Shown: piece after piece, positions 15,504-23,466 of the stretch | Layout: every line of letters begins with the position of its first letter | How positions within the stretch are numbered: position 1 is the first letter of the stretch | From: Streptomyces sp. MBT53 | GTDB taxonomy: Bacteria > Actinomycetota > Actinomycetes > Streptomycetales > Streptomycetaceae | Assembly: GCF_016654115.1 (NCBI RefSeq) | Contig: NZ_JAEQAZ010000031.1 | Location: 892-64,891 of the forward strand | Length of the DNA: 64,000 nucleotides | Direction: 5' to 3' | Notes under the pieces: model-generated | Database searches by the model: none | What the model was told of the DNA's origin: nothing | Seen by the model: only the letters and a program-made list of their open reading frames with translations | Position numbers and translations under genes: made by a program

Positions 15504-15952
15504 ACCAGTCGACGGGGGCCGAGATCGACTCCGTCCAGGGCGAGGCGTCGAGCGCATGCTCCGCGGTGCTGCCCGATCGACCTCTGTGTGAACTGGCCCC
15601 AGTCGGACTCGACCAGGTCGACGGTCCTGGCCATGACCTCCTCCGGCGACAGCCCCGTGTGCCGCACAACGGTGCCCAGCAGCGCCGCACCGAGCAACGC
15701 GTCGCTGTTGCCGATATGCACGGCGATCTCCGTCAGTTCGTTCCAGCCGGCGACCATCTTCTGCACGTCACCGGCCTCGGCCCCCTCGCGGAAGGTCGCC
15801 TCGGCGGCGCCCAGCAGCGCCCGGTAAGGATCCGTCACGGCGTCGCCGGAGTGCCCACCTCCGCCGGCGGCCAGCTTGTACACGTTCAACATGGCGTCGC
15901 TCGCGCGCTGGTTGAAGTCGGCGCGGCGAGCCTCAATGGTCGTCTCGGTCAT
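15485..15952 (-). CDS. conserved hypothetical protein in the ars cluster
   Basis: A 155-residue soluble, helix-rich protein of unknown function with no cysteines in its body. Recognisable stretches are DFNQRASDAMLNVYKLAAGG, GDVQKMVAGWNELTEIAVHI and LSPEEVMARTVDLVESDWGQ. The last 25 residues are Arg-rich and overlap ArsR box 1, so the natural C-terminus may have been altered. It starts at 15952, divergent from the ArsO-like gene, with ArsR box 2 between them, so it should be induced by arsenic and may be co-transcribed with arsR. Confidence 0.65.
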   Translation of the reverse strand: MTETTIEARRADFNQRASDAMLNVYKLAAGGGGHSGDAVTDPYRALLGAAEATFREGAEAGDVQKMVAGWNELTEIAVHIGNSDALLGAALLGTVVRHTGLSPEEVMARTVDLVESDWGQFTQRSIGQHRGACARRLALDGVDLGPRRLVRHVST

Positions 15953-16032
15953 GCCCGTACCCCACGAGACCCCACTGACAATGCCCGCTGACCAGCGACG
16001 ATCAGATTCTCCGGGCCGGAATCGACCATCAA

Positions 16033-16064
16033 ATTCGACAAACGTCTATGTTGACGCTTGTCGA
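16033..16064. promoter_or_regulatory. ArsR box 2, divergent promoter of the organoarsenic genes
   Basis: ATTCGACA ... CTATGTTGAC ... TTGTCGA, 27/32 identical to box 1. It lies between the small conserved gene (start 15952, minus) and the ArsO-like gene (start 16124, plus). A further half-site, ATCGACAAACGTCGA, follows at about 16092-16106, just ahead of the ribosome binding site AAAGGGGAA. Confidence 0.7.
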
Positions 16065-16123
16065 TACAGGTGTCATGCTGGCCGCGCAAGCCATCGACAA
16101 ACGTCGAAGTAAAGGGGAACCCA

Positions 16124-17488
16124 GTGAACGCGCTCACCACCGACCAGCTGCCCGTAGTGGTCATCGGTGCCGGTCCCATCGGCCTGGCCGCCGCCGCCCA
16201 TCTCGTCGAGCGCGGCGTCGAACCCCTGGTCCTGGAAACCGGCCCGGCCGCCGGGAGCGCCGTACGCGAGTGGTCGCACGTCCGTCTGTTCTCCACCTGG
16301 GGTGAGGTCACCGACCCGGCCGCCGAGAAGCTCCTCGCGCCAACCGGCTGGACCCGCCCCGACTCCTCCGCCTACCCGACCGGCGGCGACTGGGCCGAGC
16401 ACTACCTCCAGCCCTTGGCCGACGCCCTCGGCGACAAGGTCCGCTACGGCACGACGGTGACCGGAGTCGCCCGCGCCGGCCGCGACCGCATCGTCGACGC
16501 CGGCCGCGACGAGCAGCCCTTCACCGTGCACATCCAGTCCGCCGACGGCCACGAGGAGCGGATCACCGCCCGCGCCGTCATCGACGCCTCCGGCACCTGG
16601 TCCAACCCCAGCCCGTTGGGCGCGGACGGTCTGCCCGCCCTCGGCGAGAAGACGGCCGCCGACCGCATCGCCTACCGCGTCCCCGACCTCAAGGACCCTG
16701 CTGTACGCGCCCGTTACGCGGGCAGGCGCACCGCCGTCGTCGGCTCAGGCGCCTCCGCGTTCACCGCTCTCGCCCTCCTCGCCGACCTGGCGAAGGAGGA
16801 GGACGGCACGCACGCGGTGTGGATCCTGCGGCGGGGCATCGGTACGAACACCTACGGCGGCGGTGAGGCCGACCAACTCCCCGCACGCGGCGCGCTGGGC
16901 CTGCGCGCGAAGGCGGCCGTCGAGGCCGGTCACGCGAGCGCGACCACCGGCTTCCGTACACAGGCTGTGGAGTACGACGGCGACCAGCTCGCCCTCGTCG
17001 CCGAGGACGGCCGCCGCCTCGACCCGGTCGACGAGGTCATCGTCCTGACCGGCTTCCGCCCCGACCTCTCCTTCCTCTCCGAACTCCGCCTCGGCCTCGA
17101 CGAACGCCTCCAGGCCCCGACCGCGCTCGCCCCGCTCATCGACCCGAACGTCCACTCCTGCGGCACGGTCTACCCGCACGGCGTGAACGAGCTCTCCCAC
17201 CCCGAACAGGGCGTTTACCTGGTCGGCATGAAGTCCTACGGCCGCGCCCCCACGTTCCTCGCCATGACCGGCTACGAGCAGGTCCGCTCCATCACCGCCG
17301 CCCTCGCCGGCGACCAAGAGGCCGCCGAACGCGTCGAGTTGACCCTCCCGGAGACGGGTGTGTGCGGCGGCGCGGGCCTCTTCGACGAGCCGGAGAACGC
17401 CGAACAGTCAGGCGGCGGATGCTGCGCCGCCCCCGCCACCCTCCAGATCGGCATCGGTACCCCGGCCGCCACCTCTGGCGGCTGCTGA
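16124..17488 (+). CDS. arsO: ArsO-like flavin-dependent monooxygenase
   Basis: A 454-residue FAD/NADPH flavoprotein with two dinucleotide-binding loops, VVVIGAGPIGLAAAAHL near the N-terminus and AVVGSGASAFTALALL near residue 205. Flavin-binding monooxygenases of this type (ArsO) are found in ars operons of Streptomyces plasmids; the reaction is not firmly established, and oxidation of trivalent arsenicals is a reasonable guess. Cys-rich C-terminal tail: SGGGCCAAP and a terminal SGGC. The GTG at 16124 follows AAAGGGGAA. Upstream of arsI, with 28 bases between them. Confidence 0.82.
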   Translation: MNALTTDQLPVVVIGAGPIGLAAAAHLVERGVEPLVLETGPAAGSAVREWSHVRLFSTWGEVTDPAAEKLLAPTGWTRPDSSAYPTGGDWAEHYLQPLADALGDKVRYGTTVTGVARAGRDRIVDAGRDEQPFTVHIQSADGHEERITARAVIDASGTWSNPSPLGADGLPALGEKTAADRIAYRVPDLKDPAVRARYAGRRTAVVGSGASAFTALALLADLAKEEDGTHAVWILRRGIGTNTYGGGEADQLPARGALGLRAKAAVEAGHASATTGFRTQAVEYDGDQLALVAEDGRRLDPVDEVIVLTGFRPDLSFLSELRLGLDERLQAPTALAPLIDPNVHSCGTVYPHGVNELSHPEQGVYLVGMKSYGRAPTFLAMTGYEQVRSITAALAGDQEAAERVELTLPETGVCGGAGLFDEPENAEQSGGGCCAAPATLQIGIGTPAATSGGC

Positions 17489-17516
17489 ACTCCCCACCCA
17501 CTCAAGGAGCTTCACC

Positions 17517-17984
17517 ATGACATCTCGCGTACAGCTCGCCCTCCGCGTCCCAGATCTCGCCGCATCCATCGCCTTCTACACGAAACTCTTCGGCACCGAG
17601 CCCGCCAAACTCCGCGACGGCTACGCCAACTTCGCCGTCGCCGATCCCCCGCTCAAGCTCGTCCTCATCGAAGGCACCGCAGGCGAGGCGACCCGCATGG
17701 ACCACCTCGGCGTCGAGGTCGAGACGACCGAGGCGGTCCACGCCGCCTCCACCCGCCTGGGCGAGGCCGGCCTGACCACCGACGTGGAGAACGACACCAC
17801 CTGCTGCTACGCCCTCCAGGACAAGGTCTGGGTCCACGGCCCCGGCCAGGAACCCTGGGAGGTGTACGTCGTCAAGGCCGACGCCGACTCCCTCACCAAG
17901 CAGCAGGGCAGCACCTGCTGCACCGGCGCGGCCGAGGTCGCCATCGGCACGAAGGAACCGGCCGCCGCGGGCGGCTGCTGCTGA
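17517..17984 (+). CDS. arsI: ArsI/CadI family C-As lyase-like dioxygenase (VOC fold)
   Basis: A 155-residue vicinal-oxygen-chelate protein of the ArsI/CadI family. ArsI cleaves the C-As bond of trivalent organoarsenicals such as MAs(III) with Fe(II) and O2. Candidate metal ligands are Gln6, His63 and Glu115; the vicinal cysteines Cys96-Cys97 (TTCCYA) that bind the arsenical are present. The C-terminus ends AAAGGCC with another pair, STCCTG, before it. Between the ArsO-like gene and a broken MFS gene, so it probably acts with ArsO under ArsR control. Confidence 0.87.
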   Translation: MTSRVQLALRVPDLAASIAFYTKLFGTEPAKLRDGYANFAVADPPLKLVLIEGTAGEATRMDHLGVEVETTEAVHAASTRLGEAGLTTDVENDTTCCYALQDKVWVHGPGQEPWEVYVVKADADSLTKQQGSTCCTGAAEVAIGTKEPAAAGGCC

Positions 17985-17992
17985 CCTGCCCG

Positions 17993-18520
17993 ATGACCAA
18001 CCTTCGCGCCGACCCGGCCGTGACCGGAACGGGAGACCGGTCGCGGCCTCGCGCCGCCCTGCCCGCCCTGTGCGCCACCCAGATCACCAGCTGGGGAATC
18101 GTCCACTACGCCTTCCCCGTCCTCGATCCGCAGATCACCGCCTCCACCGGCTGGTGCTCCACAACCACCACCGCGGCCTTCTCGGGCGCACTCCTGGTCC
18201 CCGCCGCCACCGGCATCCCGGTCGGCCGGATCCTCGACCGCCGGGGCCCACGCGCCGTGATGACCACCGGCTCGCTGCTGGGCGTCGTAGTCGTGCCGGC
18301 CATCGCCTACGCGCCCGACCTGATCGCGTTCTCCGCCGCATGGCTTCTGACCGGTATTGCCATGGCCGCCACTCTCTACCAGCCAGCCTTCGCAGTCCTG
18401 ACCCGCTGGTGGGGCGAGGACCGCGTTCGCGCGCTCACCATCGTCACGATCGCGGGTGGCCTGGCGTCCACCGCCTTCGCTCCACTGACCGCCGCGCTCA
18501 AGGGGCGGTTCAGTTTCACC
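17993..18520 (+). pseudogene. MFS transporter, N-terminal half only
   Basis: The first half (about 170 residues, roughly six helices) of a major-facilitator transporter of the type common in Streptomyces ars clusters: ITSWGIVHYAFPVLDPQITA, the loop GRILDRRGPRAVMTTG, and ALTIVTIAGGLASTAFAPL. After TAALKG the sequence changes to a TetR-like C-terminal segment, and the frame ends at 18673. Half an MFS protein is not expected to transport, so efflux of ArsI products would have to rely on another gene. Confidence 0.72.
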
Positions 18521-18800
18521 ACGGAAGGCGTGCGGGGCGACGACGCCATCGAGGCCCTCGCAGACCTGCTGATGGGCAGCCCAGCACCTTTGCTGGGTGC
18601 CGCGTTGGTGCCCGGGGCACTCATAGGCATCGTCGTACGACGAGGATCCGGGGGACGACGGCCCGACGGCTGATCTGACCGACCGCTATGTCGGCGTACT
18701 CCTGGACGGGCTGCGCGCCCCTGGTTACGAGACCCTCGCCCAACCCGCCCCCGGCCGCCGGGAGATCGATCAGTTCTTCCGGACCGTGTACGGCCGGTGA
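18521..18800 (+). pseudogene. TetR-type regulator, C-terminal remnant
   Basis: Directly after the MFS fragment, in the same frame, comes VRGDDAIEALADLLMGSPA. A neighbouring frame then gives TADLTDRYVGVLLDGLRAPG and GRREIDQFFRTVYGR followed by a stop at 18800. This is the layout of a TetR ligand-domain C-terminus with a shifted frame. No HTH is present. It looks as if a deletion fused the MFS gene to the tail of a neighbouring regulator gene. Confidence 0.5.
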
Positions 18801-18840
18801 CGGTTCTGGCCCTTTGTTCCGGGCGCTGCCCGGGGTTCGC

Positions 18841-19443
18841 TCACCCGCCGTCGGCGCGGATCATCCGCCGTACCAGGTCCGCCCAGGTGGTCTGGAGGCG
18901 TGCCACGGGGACCTCGCATTCGACGTGCAGGTAGTCCGTCGTCTCGAAGGTCGCGAAGGCGAGCAGGGCGTGGGCGAGCATGTCGTGGTCGCCGTCAACT
19001 CCTGCTTCTTGCAGGAGAGTTGAGATGTGCTGGTGGAAGGCGCGGCCGGTGTCGGAGGCGTGCCGGCGGTCGTGGAGCACCTGGCGTCCGAGCGCGGCGC
19101 CCAGGTCCTCGTCGGCGGCGACGCGCTCGATCAGCGCGCGGCCGAACGCCTCCAGCCGGTCCCTCGGGGGTACGCCCGGGCCCAGCGGCGGGGGACCTTC
19201 GGTGTACGCCTGGTGGAATTCGGCCTCGGCTTCGCCCAGGAGAGCGAGCAGGAGACCGTCGCGGTCGCCGAACCGGCGGAAGAGCGTTCCCTTGCCGACG
19301 CCGGCGGCCTCCGCGACCTCGTGCATCGTCACGTGTTCGGCCCCGCGCTCGGCCACCAGCCGGGCCGCCGCCTCCAGTAGCCGGGCACGGTTGCGGGCGG
19401 CATCGGCCCGCTCGGCGGCGGCGTCGGTCGGTGCGTCCCTCAC
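18841..19443 (-). CDS. TetR/AcrR family transcriptional regulator
   Basis: A 200-residue TetR protein with the HTH at about residues 18-62 (RLVAERGAEHVTMHEVAEAA, GVGKGTLFRRFGDRDGLL). The GTG start at 19443 overlaps the TGA of the Rieske gene (GTGA), so the two are translationally coupled. The regulator is thus the second gene of an operon it probably controls. Ligand unknown. Confidence 0.92.
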   Translation of the reverse strand: MRDAPTDAAAERADAARNRARLLEAAARLVAERGAEHVTMHEVAEAAGVGKGTLFRRFGDRDGLLLALLGEAEAEFHQAYTEGPPPLGPGVPPRDRLEAFGRALIERVAADEDLGAALGRQVLHDRRHASDTGRAFHQHISTLLQEAGVDGDHDMLAHALLAFATFETTDYLHVECEVPVARLQTTWADLVRRMIRADGG

Positions 19444-19766
19444 GGCGTTCCTGTCACTTGGACGTGCACGTCGCCGTCCTCGATCCGCACCGGATACACG
19501 GGCACGGGACGGGTGGCCGGACGGTCGAGCGGATGGCCGGTGCGCAGGTCGAAGCGGGAGGAGTGCAGCCAGCACTCGACGGTGAAGCCGTCCACCTCCC
19601 CCTCGGAGAGCGAGACGGCGCTGTGCGAGCACACGTCGTGGATCGCGAAGACCTCCCGCTCGGTCAGGACGAGCGAGACGGGCACGCCCTCCACCTCGAA
19701 GCGCCGCGGGACACCCTCCTCCAACGCGTCGAACCTGCAGACGTACGTGTATCCGCTCCTGGACAT
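19440..19766 (-). CDS. Rieske [2Fe-2S] ferredoxin-type protein
   Basis: A 108-residue single-domain Rieske ferredoxin. Cluster ligands are in VCSHSAV (Cys-X-His) and ECWLHSSRFD (Cys-X2-His), the pattern of dioxygenase ferredoxins and NirD-like proteins. The ATG at 19766 is preferred over 19790 because GAGGAG lies 7 bases upstream. No oxygenase or reductase partner is adjacent; the coupled downstream gene is a TetR regulator. An electron-transfer role in the cytoplasm is inferred. Confidence 0.9.
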   Translation of the reverse strand: MSRSGYTYVCRFDALEEGVPRRFEVEGVPVSLVLTEREVFAIHDVCSHSAVSLSEGEVDGFTVECWLHSSRFDLRTGHPLDRPATRPVPVYPVRIEDGDVHVQVTGTP

Positions 19767-19961
19767 CGCGCTCTCCTCGGGTGCATCCATGGCGCCGGTG
19801 GTGTGCCAACCGGTTCACAGGGGTGCATCGGGCGGTGGCCTACGGCGTCCGGCCCGGAGCGGCACGTGTGAGTGGGGCTGATCGCCGAGGCTAACGACGT
19901 GGAAGCGGGCCGGGATCCGGCGCCGGTCCGAGGCGGCCTCGGCAGATGGACCTAAGTCTCA

Positions 19962-20801
19962 TCAGGGGGTGAGCTGCTGGTGCCCTATCACCGAGAGCAG
20001 TTCCAGCTTGCTGTGGCTTTCCGTGCCCGGGCGGGTGGTGAGCACCACCAGGGTCTGGGCGCGGTTCTCGGTGAACAGGACCTGGCCGTCGACGTCGATG
20101 CGGCCGAGCTCGGGATGGAGGATGGTCTTGCCCTCGTCGTAGCGCTGGGCGACCTCCTGGAGTTCCCACAGGCGGACGAACTCGGGGCTGTGTTCCCGGA
20201 GTTCGGCCAGGATCCGGGAGGCCCGGGGGATGTCGCTGCCGGCGGTCAGTGCGACCCGTAGGCGCGCTGCCTGGGCGCGGCCGTGGCGTTCGTGGTCCTC
20301 CTCGGGATACACCAGGCGGTCGGCGGGGTCCATGAACCAGCGGTAGTAGGCGCTGCGGGCCAGGCCGGTGTGGTGGGTCTGGTCGCCGAGCAGGGCGATG
20401 GCCAGCGGGTTCATCGCGAGGGTGTCGGCCATGTCGGTCAGCACCAGGGCCGGGGAGTCGTCCAGCCGGTCCAGCACCCGCATCAGGGTCGGGCTGACGT
20501 GCTCGGAGCGGTGGAAACGGGCCGGGGCGTTGTGGCCGATGAGGACGAAGAGGTGGTCGCGCTCGTCCAGGGTCAGCCGCAACGCCCGGGCCAGGGCGGT
20601 GGTGATCTGGACGGAGGGCTGCGGCGCGCGCTGCTGTTCCAGGCGGGCGTAGTAGTCGGTGGACATGCCGGCGAGCTGGGCGACCTCCTCGCGGCGCAGC
20701 CCCCGGGTACGCCTGCGCGACCCCTCGACCAGGCCGACGTCACGCGGGCGCAGCGCCTCACGCCGGTGACGCAGGAATTCCGCCAGTTCCTTCTTGTCCA
20801 T
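19962..20801 (-). CDS. XRE-family regulator with MmyB-like ligand domain
   Basis: A 279-residue regulator: N-terminal XRE HTH (GLRREEVAQLAGMSTDYYAR, about residues 35-55) followed by a MmyB-like PAS-type domain (residues 110-270). In Streptomyces these often control an adjacent SDR or other oxidoreductase. ATG 20801 is used; 20810 is also possible. Two copies of a 20-bp element lie in its promoter (20836-20855 and 20903-20922), and an identical copy lies upstream of the SDR gene at 24216, so that SDR operon is a likely target. Confidence 0.9.
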   Translation of the reverse strand: MDKKELAEFLRHRREALRPRDVGLVEGSRRRTRGLRREEVAQLAGMSTDYYARLEQQRAPQPSVQITTALARALRLTLDERDHLFVLIGHNAPARFHRSEHVSPTLMRVLDRLDDSPALVLTDMADTLAMNPLAIALLGDQTHHTGLARSAYYRWFMDPADRLVYPEEDHERHGRAQAARLRVALTAGSDIPRASRILAELREHSPEFVRLWELQEVAQRYDEGKTILHPELGRIDVDGQVLFTENRAQTLVVLTTRPGTESHSKLELLSVIGHQQLTP

Positions 20802-20835
20802 GCCCACCATCCTCACCGCTTGCCGCCGGGCTATC

Positions 20836-20922
20836 CAGAGACCGCCGATCCATGGCTGAGCACCCCGCCCGGCGTGACCTCCGGAATGCCAAAGATCGCA
20901 GGCAGGGACCGCCGATCCGTGG
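20836..20922. promoter_or_regulatory. two copies of the XRE-associated box
   Basis: CAGAGACCGCCGATCCATGG (20836-20855) and CAGGGACCGCCGATCCGTGG (20903-20922), differing at two positions, lie between the divergent XRE gene and the alpha/beta hydrolase gene. The first is the exact reverse complement of 24307-24326. Confidence 0.75.
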
Positions 20923-21016
20923 ATGAACCGTCTCTCCCACCCGCGCGAAGACGCTCATACGGTCGACCGGTCGACGCCGGCATCCGCCAGCACCTCCCGA
21001 ACGGACGGAAGAGCCG

Positions 21017-21580
21017 ATGACCGTTTTCAGCGATCACAGCATCGAGCTTTCGCACCTGCCTTTTCACTGTCGCGAGGCGGGTGATCCCGATGCGCCGCCC
21101 GTCGTTCTGCTGCATGGCCTCATGTACGACGCCCGGGACTGGGACGAGATCGCGGGTTTCCTCGCCGAGGACTACCGCGTACTGGCCCTCACCCAGCGCG
21201 GCCATGGCGAAAGCGCCTGGCCCGGCAAGTACTCCTTCGAGCTGGGATGCGGCGATCTCGAAGCCTTCACCGACGCGCTCTCCCTGGAACGGTTCACGCT
21301 GATCGGCCACTCGATGGGCGCACGGGTCGGGTGCGTCTTCGCGGAGAAATGGCCCGAGCGGATCGAGCGGATGGTCTGGGAGGACACCGCTCCCATCGAC
21401 GTGGACTTCCCCGAGGGCTCGGAGGAAGTACCGGGGGCGGCACCTTTCGATCTCTCCGCGGCCACTTCACTGGTGCACCAGATCCACCACCCCGATCCGG
21501 CCTGGTGGAACGACCTTCCCAAGATCACGGAGGAGTACAGCGAGCTGCTGCGGAAGTTCCTGAAAGTGGATCCCTCATGA
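21017..21580 (+). CDS. alpha/beta hydrolase lacking the C-terminal catalytic residues
   Basis: A 187-residue protein that begins as a normal alpha/beta hydrolase (VVLLHGLMYDARDWDEIAGF, nucleophile GHSMG near residue 97) but ends at WNDLPKITEEYSELLRKFLKV. Family members run to about 260 residues and carry the acid and histidine in the missing part. The stop overlaps the ATG of the next hydrolase. Either a deletion has truncated it, or the pair works together. It starts divergently from the XRE gene. Confidence 0.75.
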   Translation: MTVFSDHSIELSHLPFHCREAGDPDAPPVVLLHGLMYDARDWDEIAGFLAEDYRVLALTQRGHGESAWPGKYSFELGCGDLEAFTDALSLERFTLIGHSMGARVGCVFAEKWPERIERMVWEDTAPIDVDFPEGSEEVPGAAPFDLSAATSLVHQIHHPDPAWWNDLPKITEEYSELLRKFLKVDPS

Positions 21581-22434
21581 CTGCGAACCGCATCACGCTC
21601 AACCTCGGGGACACCTGGATCACCGGCATAGAGGAAGCAGGCCGTCCCGGGATGTCGTTGCTGGTCTGCCTTCCCGGAGGCGGCTACAACGCCTCGTACT
21701 TCGACGTGCCCGGGTATTCGCTGATGGACGCCGCGCGACGCGAGGGCTTTCCGGTGGTGTCGCTCGACCGTCCGGGCTACGGCGGCAGCACCGCGCTGAA
21801 GGGGGAGATCTCCTTCCGCCGGAATGCTCAAGCACTCCAGGAGGCCATCACCGAACTCTGGCGCCGACACCTCCCCACCGCCCCCGGGATCGTCCTCGTC
21901 GGACACTCGGTAGGCGGTGCGATCGCGCTGCATCTGGCGGCCGGTGATCGCACCTGGCCGCTCCTCGGCGTCTCCGTCACCGGAATCCACCACGAGTCGC
22001 GGCGGTCGAACGAAGCGCTGAAGTCAGCGCCGCCGGGCAGCTCGATGGAGTTCAGCCGCGAGCACCTCCTGCGGTTCATGTACGGACCGGAGGACACGTA
22101 CGACCCGGGTGTGCTCGACCTCGCGAAGCACACCGAGTCGCCCGTTCCCGTAGCGGAGCTGGTGGAGGTGGCGGGCCAGTGGGGCACGGATTTCGCGGGG
22201 ATCACCGCGAAGATCGAGGTACCCGTCCACTACGGGCTGGCCGAGCACGAAGGGTTCTGGCACAGCAGCGACGCATCGGTCGCCGCCTTCGGGAACGCCT
22301 TCACGGCCGCACCCTCGGTGACTGCCCGGCGCGTCCTGGGCAGTGGCCACAACATCGACCACCACTACGTCGGCGCGGCCTTCCACAAGGAACAGCTCGA
22401 CTTCGCGAGGGGGCTGATCTCCCCCGCCCAGTAG
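21577..22434 (+). CDS. alpha/beta-fold hydrolase
   Basis: A 285-residue alpha/beta hydrolase: LLVCLPGGGYNASYFDVPGY (oxyanion region), VVSLDRPGYGGS, the nucleophile elbow GHSVGG near residue 115, and a C-terminal histidine in GSGHNIDHHY. Start ATG 21577 overlaps the previous stop (ATGA). The acid residue is not certain. Substrate unknown; co-transcribed with the truncated hydrolase and possibly controlled by the XRE boxes upstream. Confidence 0.88.
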   Translation: MTANRITLNLGDTWITGIEEAGRPGMSLLVCLPGGGYNASYFDVPGYSLMDAARREGFPVVSLDRPGYGGSTALKGEISFRRNAQALQEAITELWRRHLPTAPGIVLVGHSVGGAIALHLAAGDRTWPLLGVSVTGIHHESRRSNEALKSAPPGSSMEFSREHLLRFMYGPEDTYDPGVLDLAKHTESPVPVAELVEVAGQWGTDFAGITAKIEVPVHYGLAEHEGFWHSSDASVAAFGNAFTAAPSVTARRVLGSGHNIDHHYVGAAFHKEQLDFARGLISPAQ

Positions 22435-22447
22435 ATGTCGGCCAGGT

Positions 22448-22957
22448 TCAGAACATGGTGTTGTCGTTCGCGGACGTCTCCGGGATGTCCTGGATGACGT
22501 CCCAGTGCTCGACGATCCTGCCGTCCTCGAACCGGAAGATGTCCATCACCGCGGCACCGCGGTCGGCCGAGTCGTAGGTCCTCTTGTAGTGCACCGCCAC
22601 CAGGTCCTTCTCGCCGAACACCCGCTTGAAGTCGAACCTCAGCTCCGGGGACAGGGTCGTCCGCCACGTCACGTACGCGACGAACGGCCCCGTTCCGTCG
22701 GCCGACAGCGGGTTGTGCTGGATGAACCGCGCGCCCACGTACCGGTCGGCTGCCTCCTGGGGTTGCTTCTTGTTGAAGGCCAGGTCCAGGAAGGCGACGG
22801 CGACACGCTTGTTGTGCTGCACCTGGCTCTCGGGCCGGTGTCTCCTGTCGTCGGATTCCGGACGGGCGGAAGCAGTACCCGCGGTGGCCAGTGCGACCGC
22901 GGCGGACGCGCCGAGAGTCGCGGCGACGGCGGAGCGGCGAGAAACAGGGTTCTTCAT
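22448..22957 (-). CDS. Tat-exported SnoaL-like protein
   Basis: A 169-residue protein with a twin-arginine signal (SRRSAVAATLGASAAVALA, residues 5-24) and a SnoaL/NTF2-fold domain: NKRVAVAFLDLAFNKKQPQE, ARFIQHNPLSADG and IFRFEDGRIVEHWDVIQDIP. This type is seen in putative polyketide cyclases and predicted SnoaL-like aldol condensation enzymes. GGGAG lies 6 bases before the ATG at 22957. Downstream of another NTF2-fold gene and an SDR on the same strand. Confidence 0.87.
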   Translation of the reverse strand: MKNPVSRRSAVAATLGASAAVALATAGTASARPESDDRRHRPESQVQHNKRVAVAFLDLAFNKKQPQEAADRYVGARFIQHNPLSADGTGPFVAYVTWRTTLSPELRFDFKRVFGEKDLVAVHYKRTYDSADRGAAVMDIFRFEDGRIVEHWDVIQDIPETSANDNTMF

Positions 22958-23055
22958 GATCATCTCCCGAGGTGGGGACCGAATTGATGCGCGTGCGGCG
23001 CCTTCGCCAGGGCGGCCACTACGAGGCCGAGGCCGTGGACACGTGCCCCTGACGG

Positions 23056-23430
23056 TCACTTGAGCTGTATGACCCGCTTGGAGATGCGCCAGCCGTCGGC
23101 CGTGCGGCGCAGCTCGTCGGCGTGGACGGCGCTGACGACGGTGCCGCCGACGAGGCCCAACGCCTTGGAACGGACCCGGACTTCGTCGCCCGGACCCTCC
23201 GACACGACGATGTTCGTCGTGTGATGGGCGCTCGCGTGCCCGTCGGCGCTGAGGACGGAAGTGATCGCCTCCAGCCCGACGACCGGGGTGAAGCCGAAGA
23301 CGCTGCCGTCCCATTCCGCGTCTTCGGTGAGGACTTCGCCGAGCCGGTCCAGTTCGCGGTCGTCCATGAGATGGCCCCACAGGGCGAGCACGCGCGCTAT
23401 TTCGACGGTGTCTTCACGGGTGGGTCGCAT
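23056..23430 (-). CDS. nuclear-transport-factor-2-like / SnoaL-like protein
   Basis: A 124-residue SnoaL_4-type protein: EDTVEIARVLALWGHLMDDR, LTEDAEWDGSVFGFTPVVG and ADGWRISKRVIQLK at the end. Such domains occur as isomerases, dehydratases or small subunits of ring-hydroxylating enzymes. It starts 37 bases after the SDR stop, and that spacer contains four copies of the hexamer CCTGTC (23442-23465). Probably one operon: SDR, this gene, Tat-exported SnoaL-like protein. Confidence 0.85.
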   Translation of the reverse strand: MRPTREDTVEIARVLALWGHLMDDRELDRLGEVLTEDAEWDGSVFGFTPVVGLEAITSVLSADGHASAHHTTNIVVSEGPGDEVRVRSKALGLVGGTVVSAVHADELRRTADGWRISKRVIQLK

Positions 23431-23466
23431 GCCGGATCTTCCTGTCCCTGTCCCTGTCCCTGTCGC

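Noticed and set aside
23442..23465. Possible CRISPR-like or regulatory repeat CCTGTC x 4
   Set aside because: Simple hexamer slippage in a 36-base spacer, without spacers between units.
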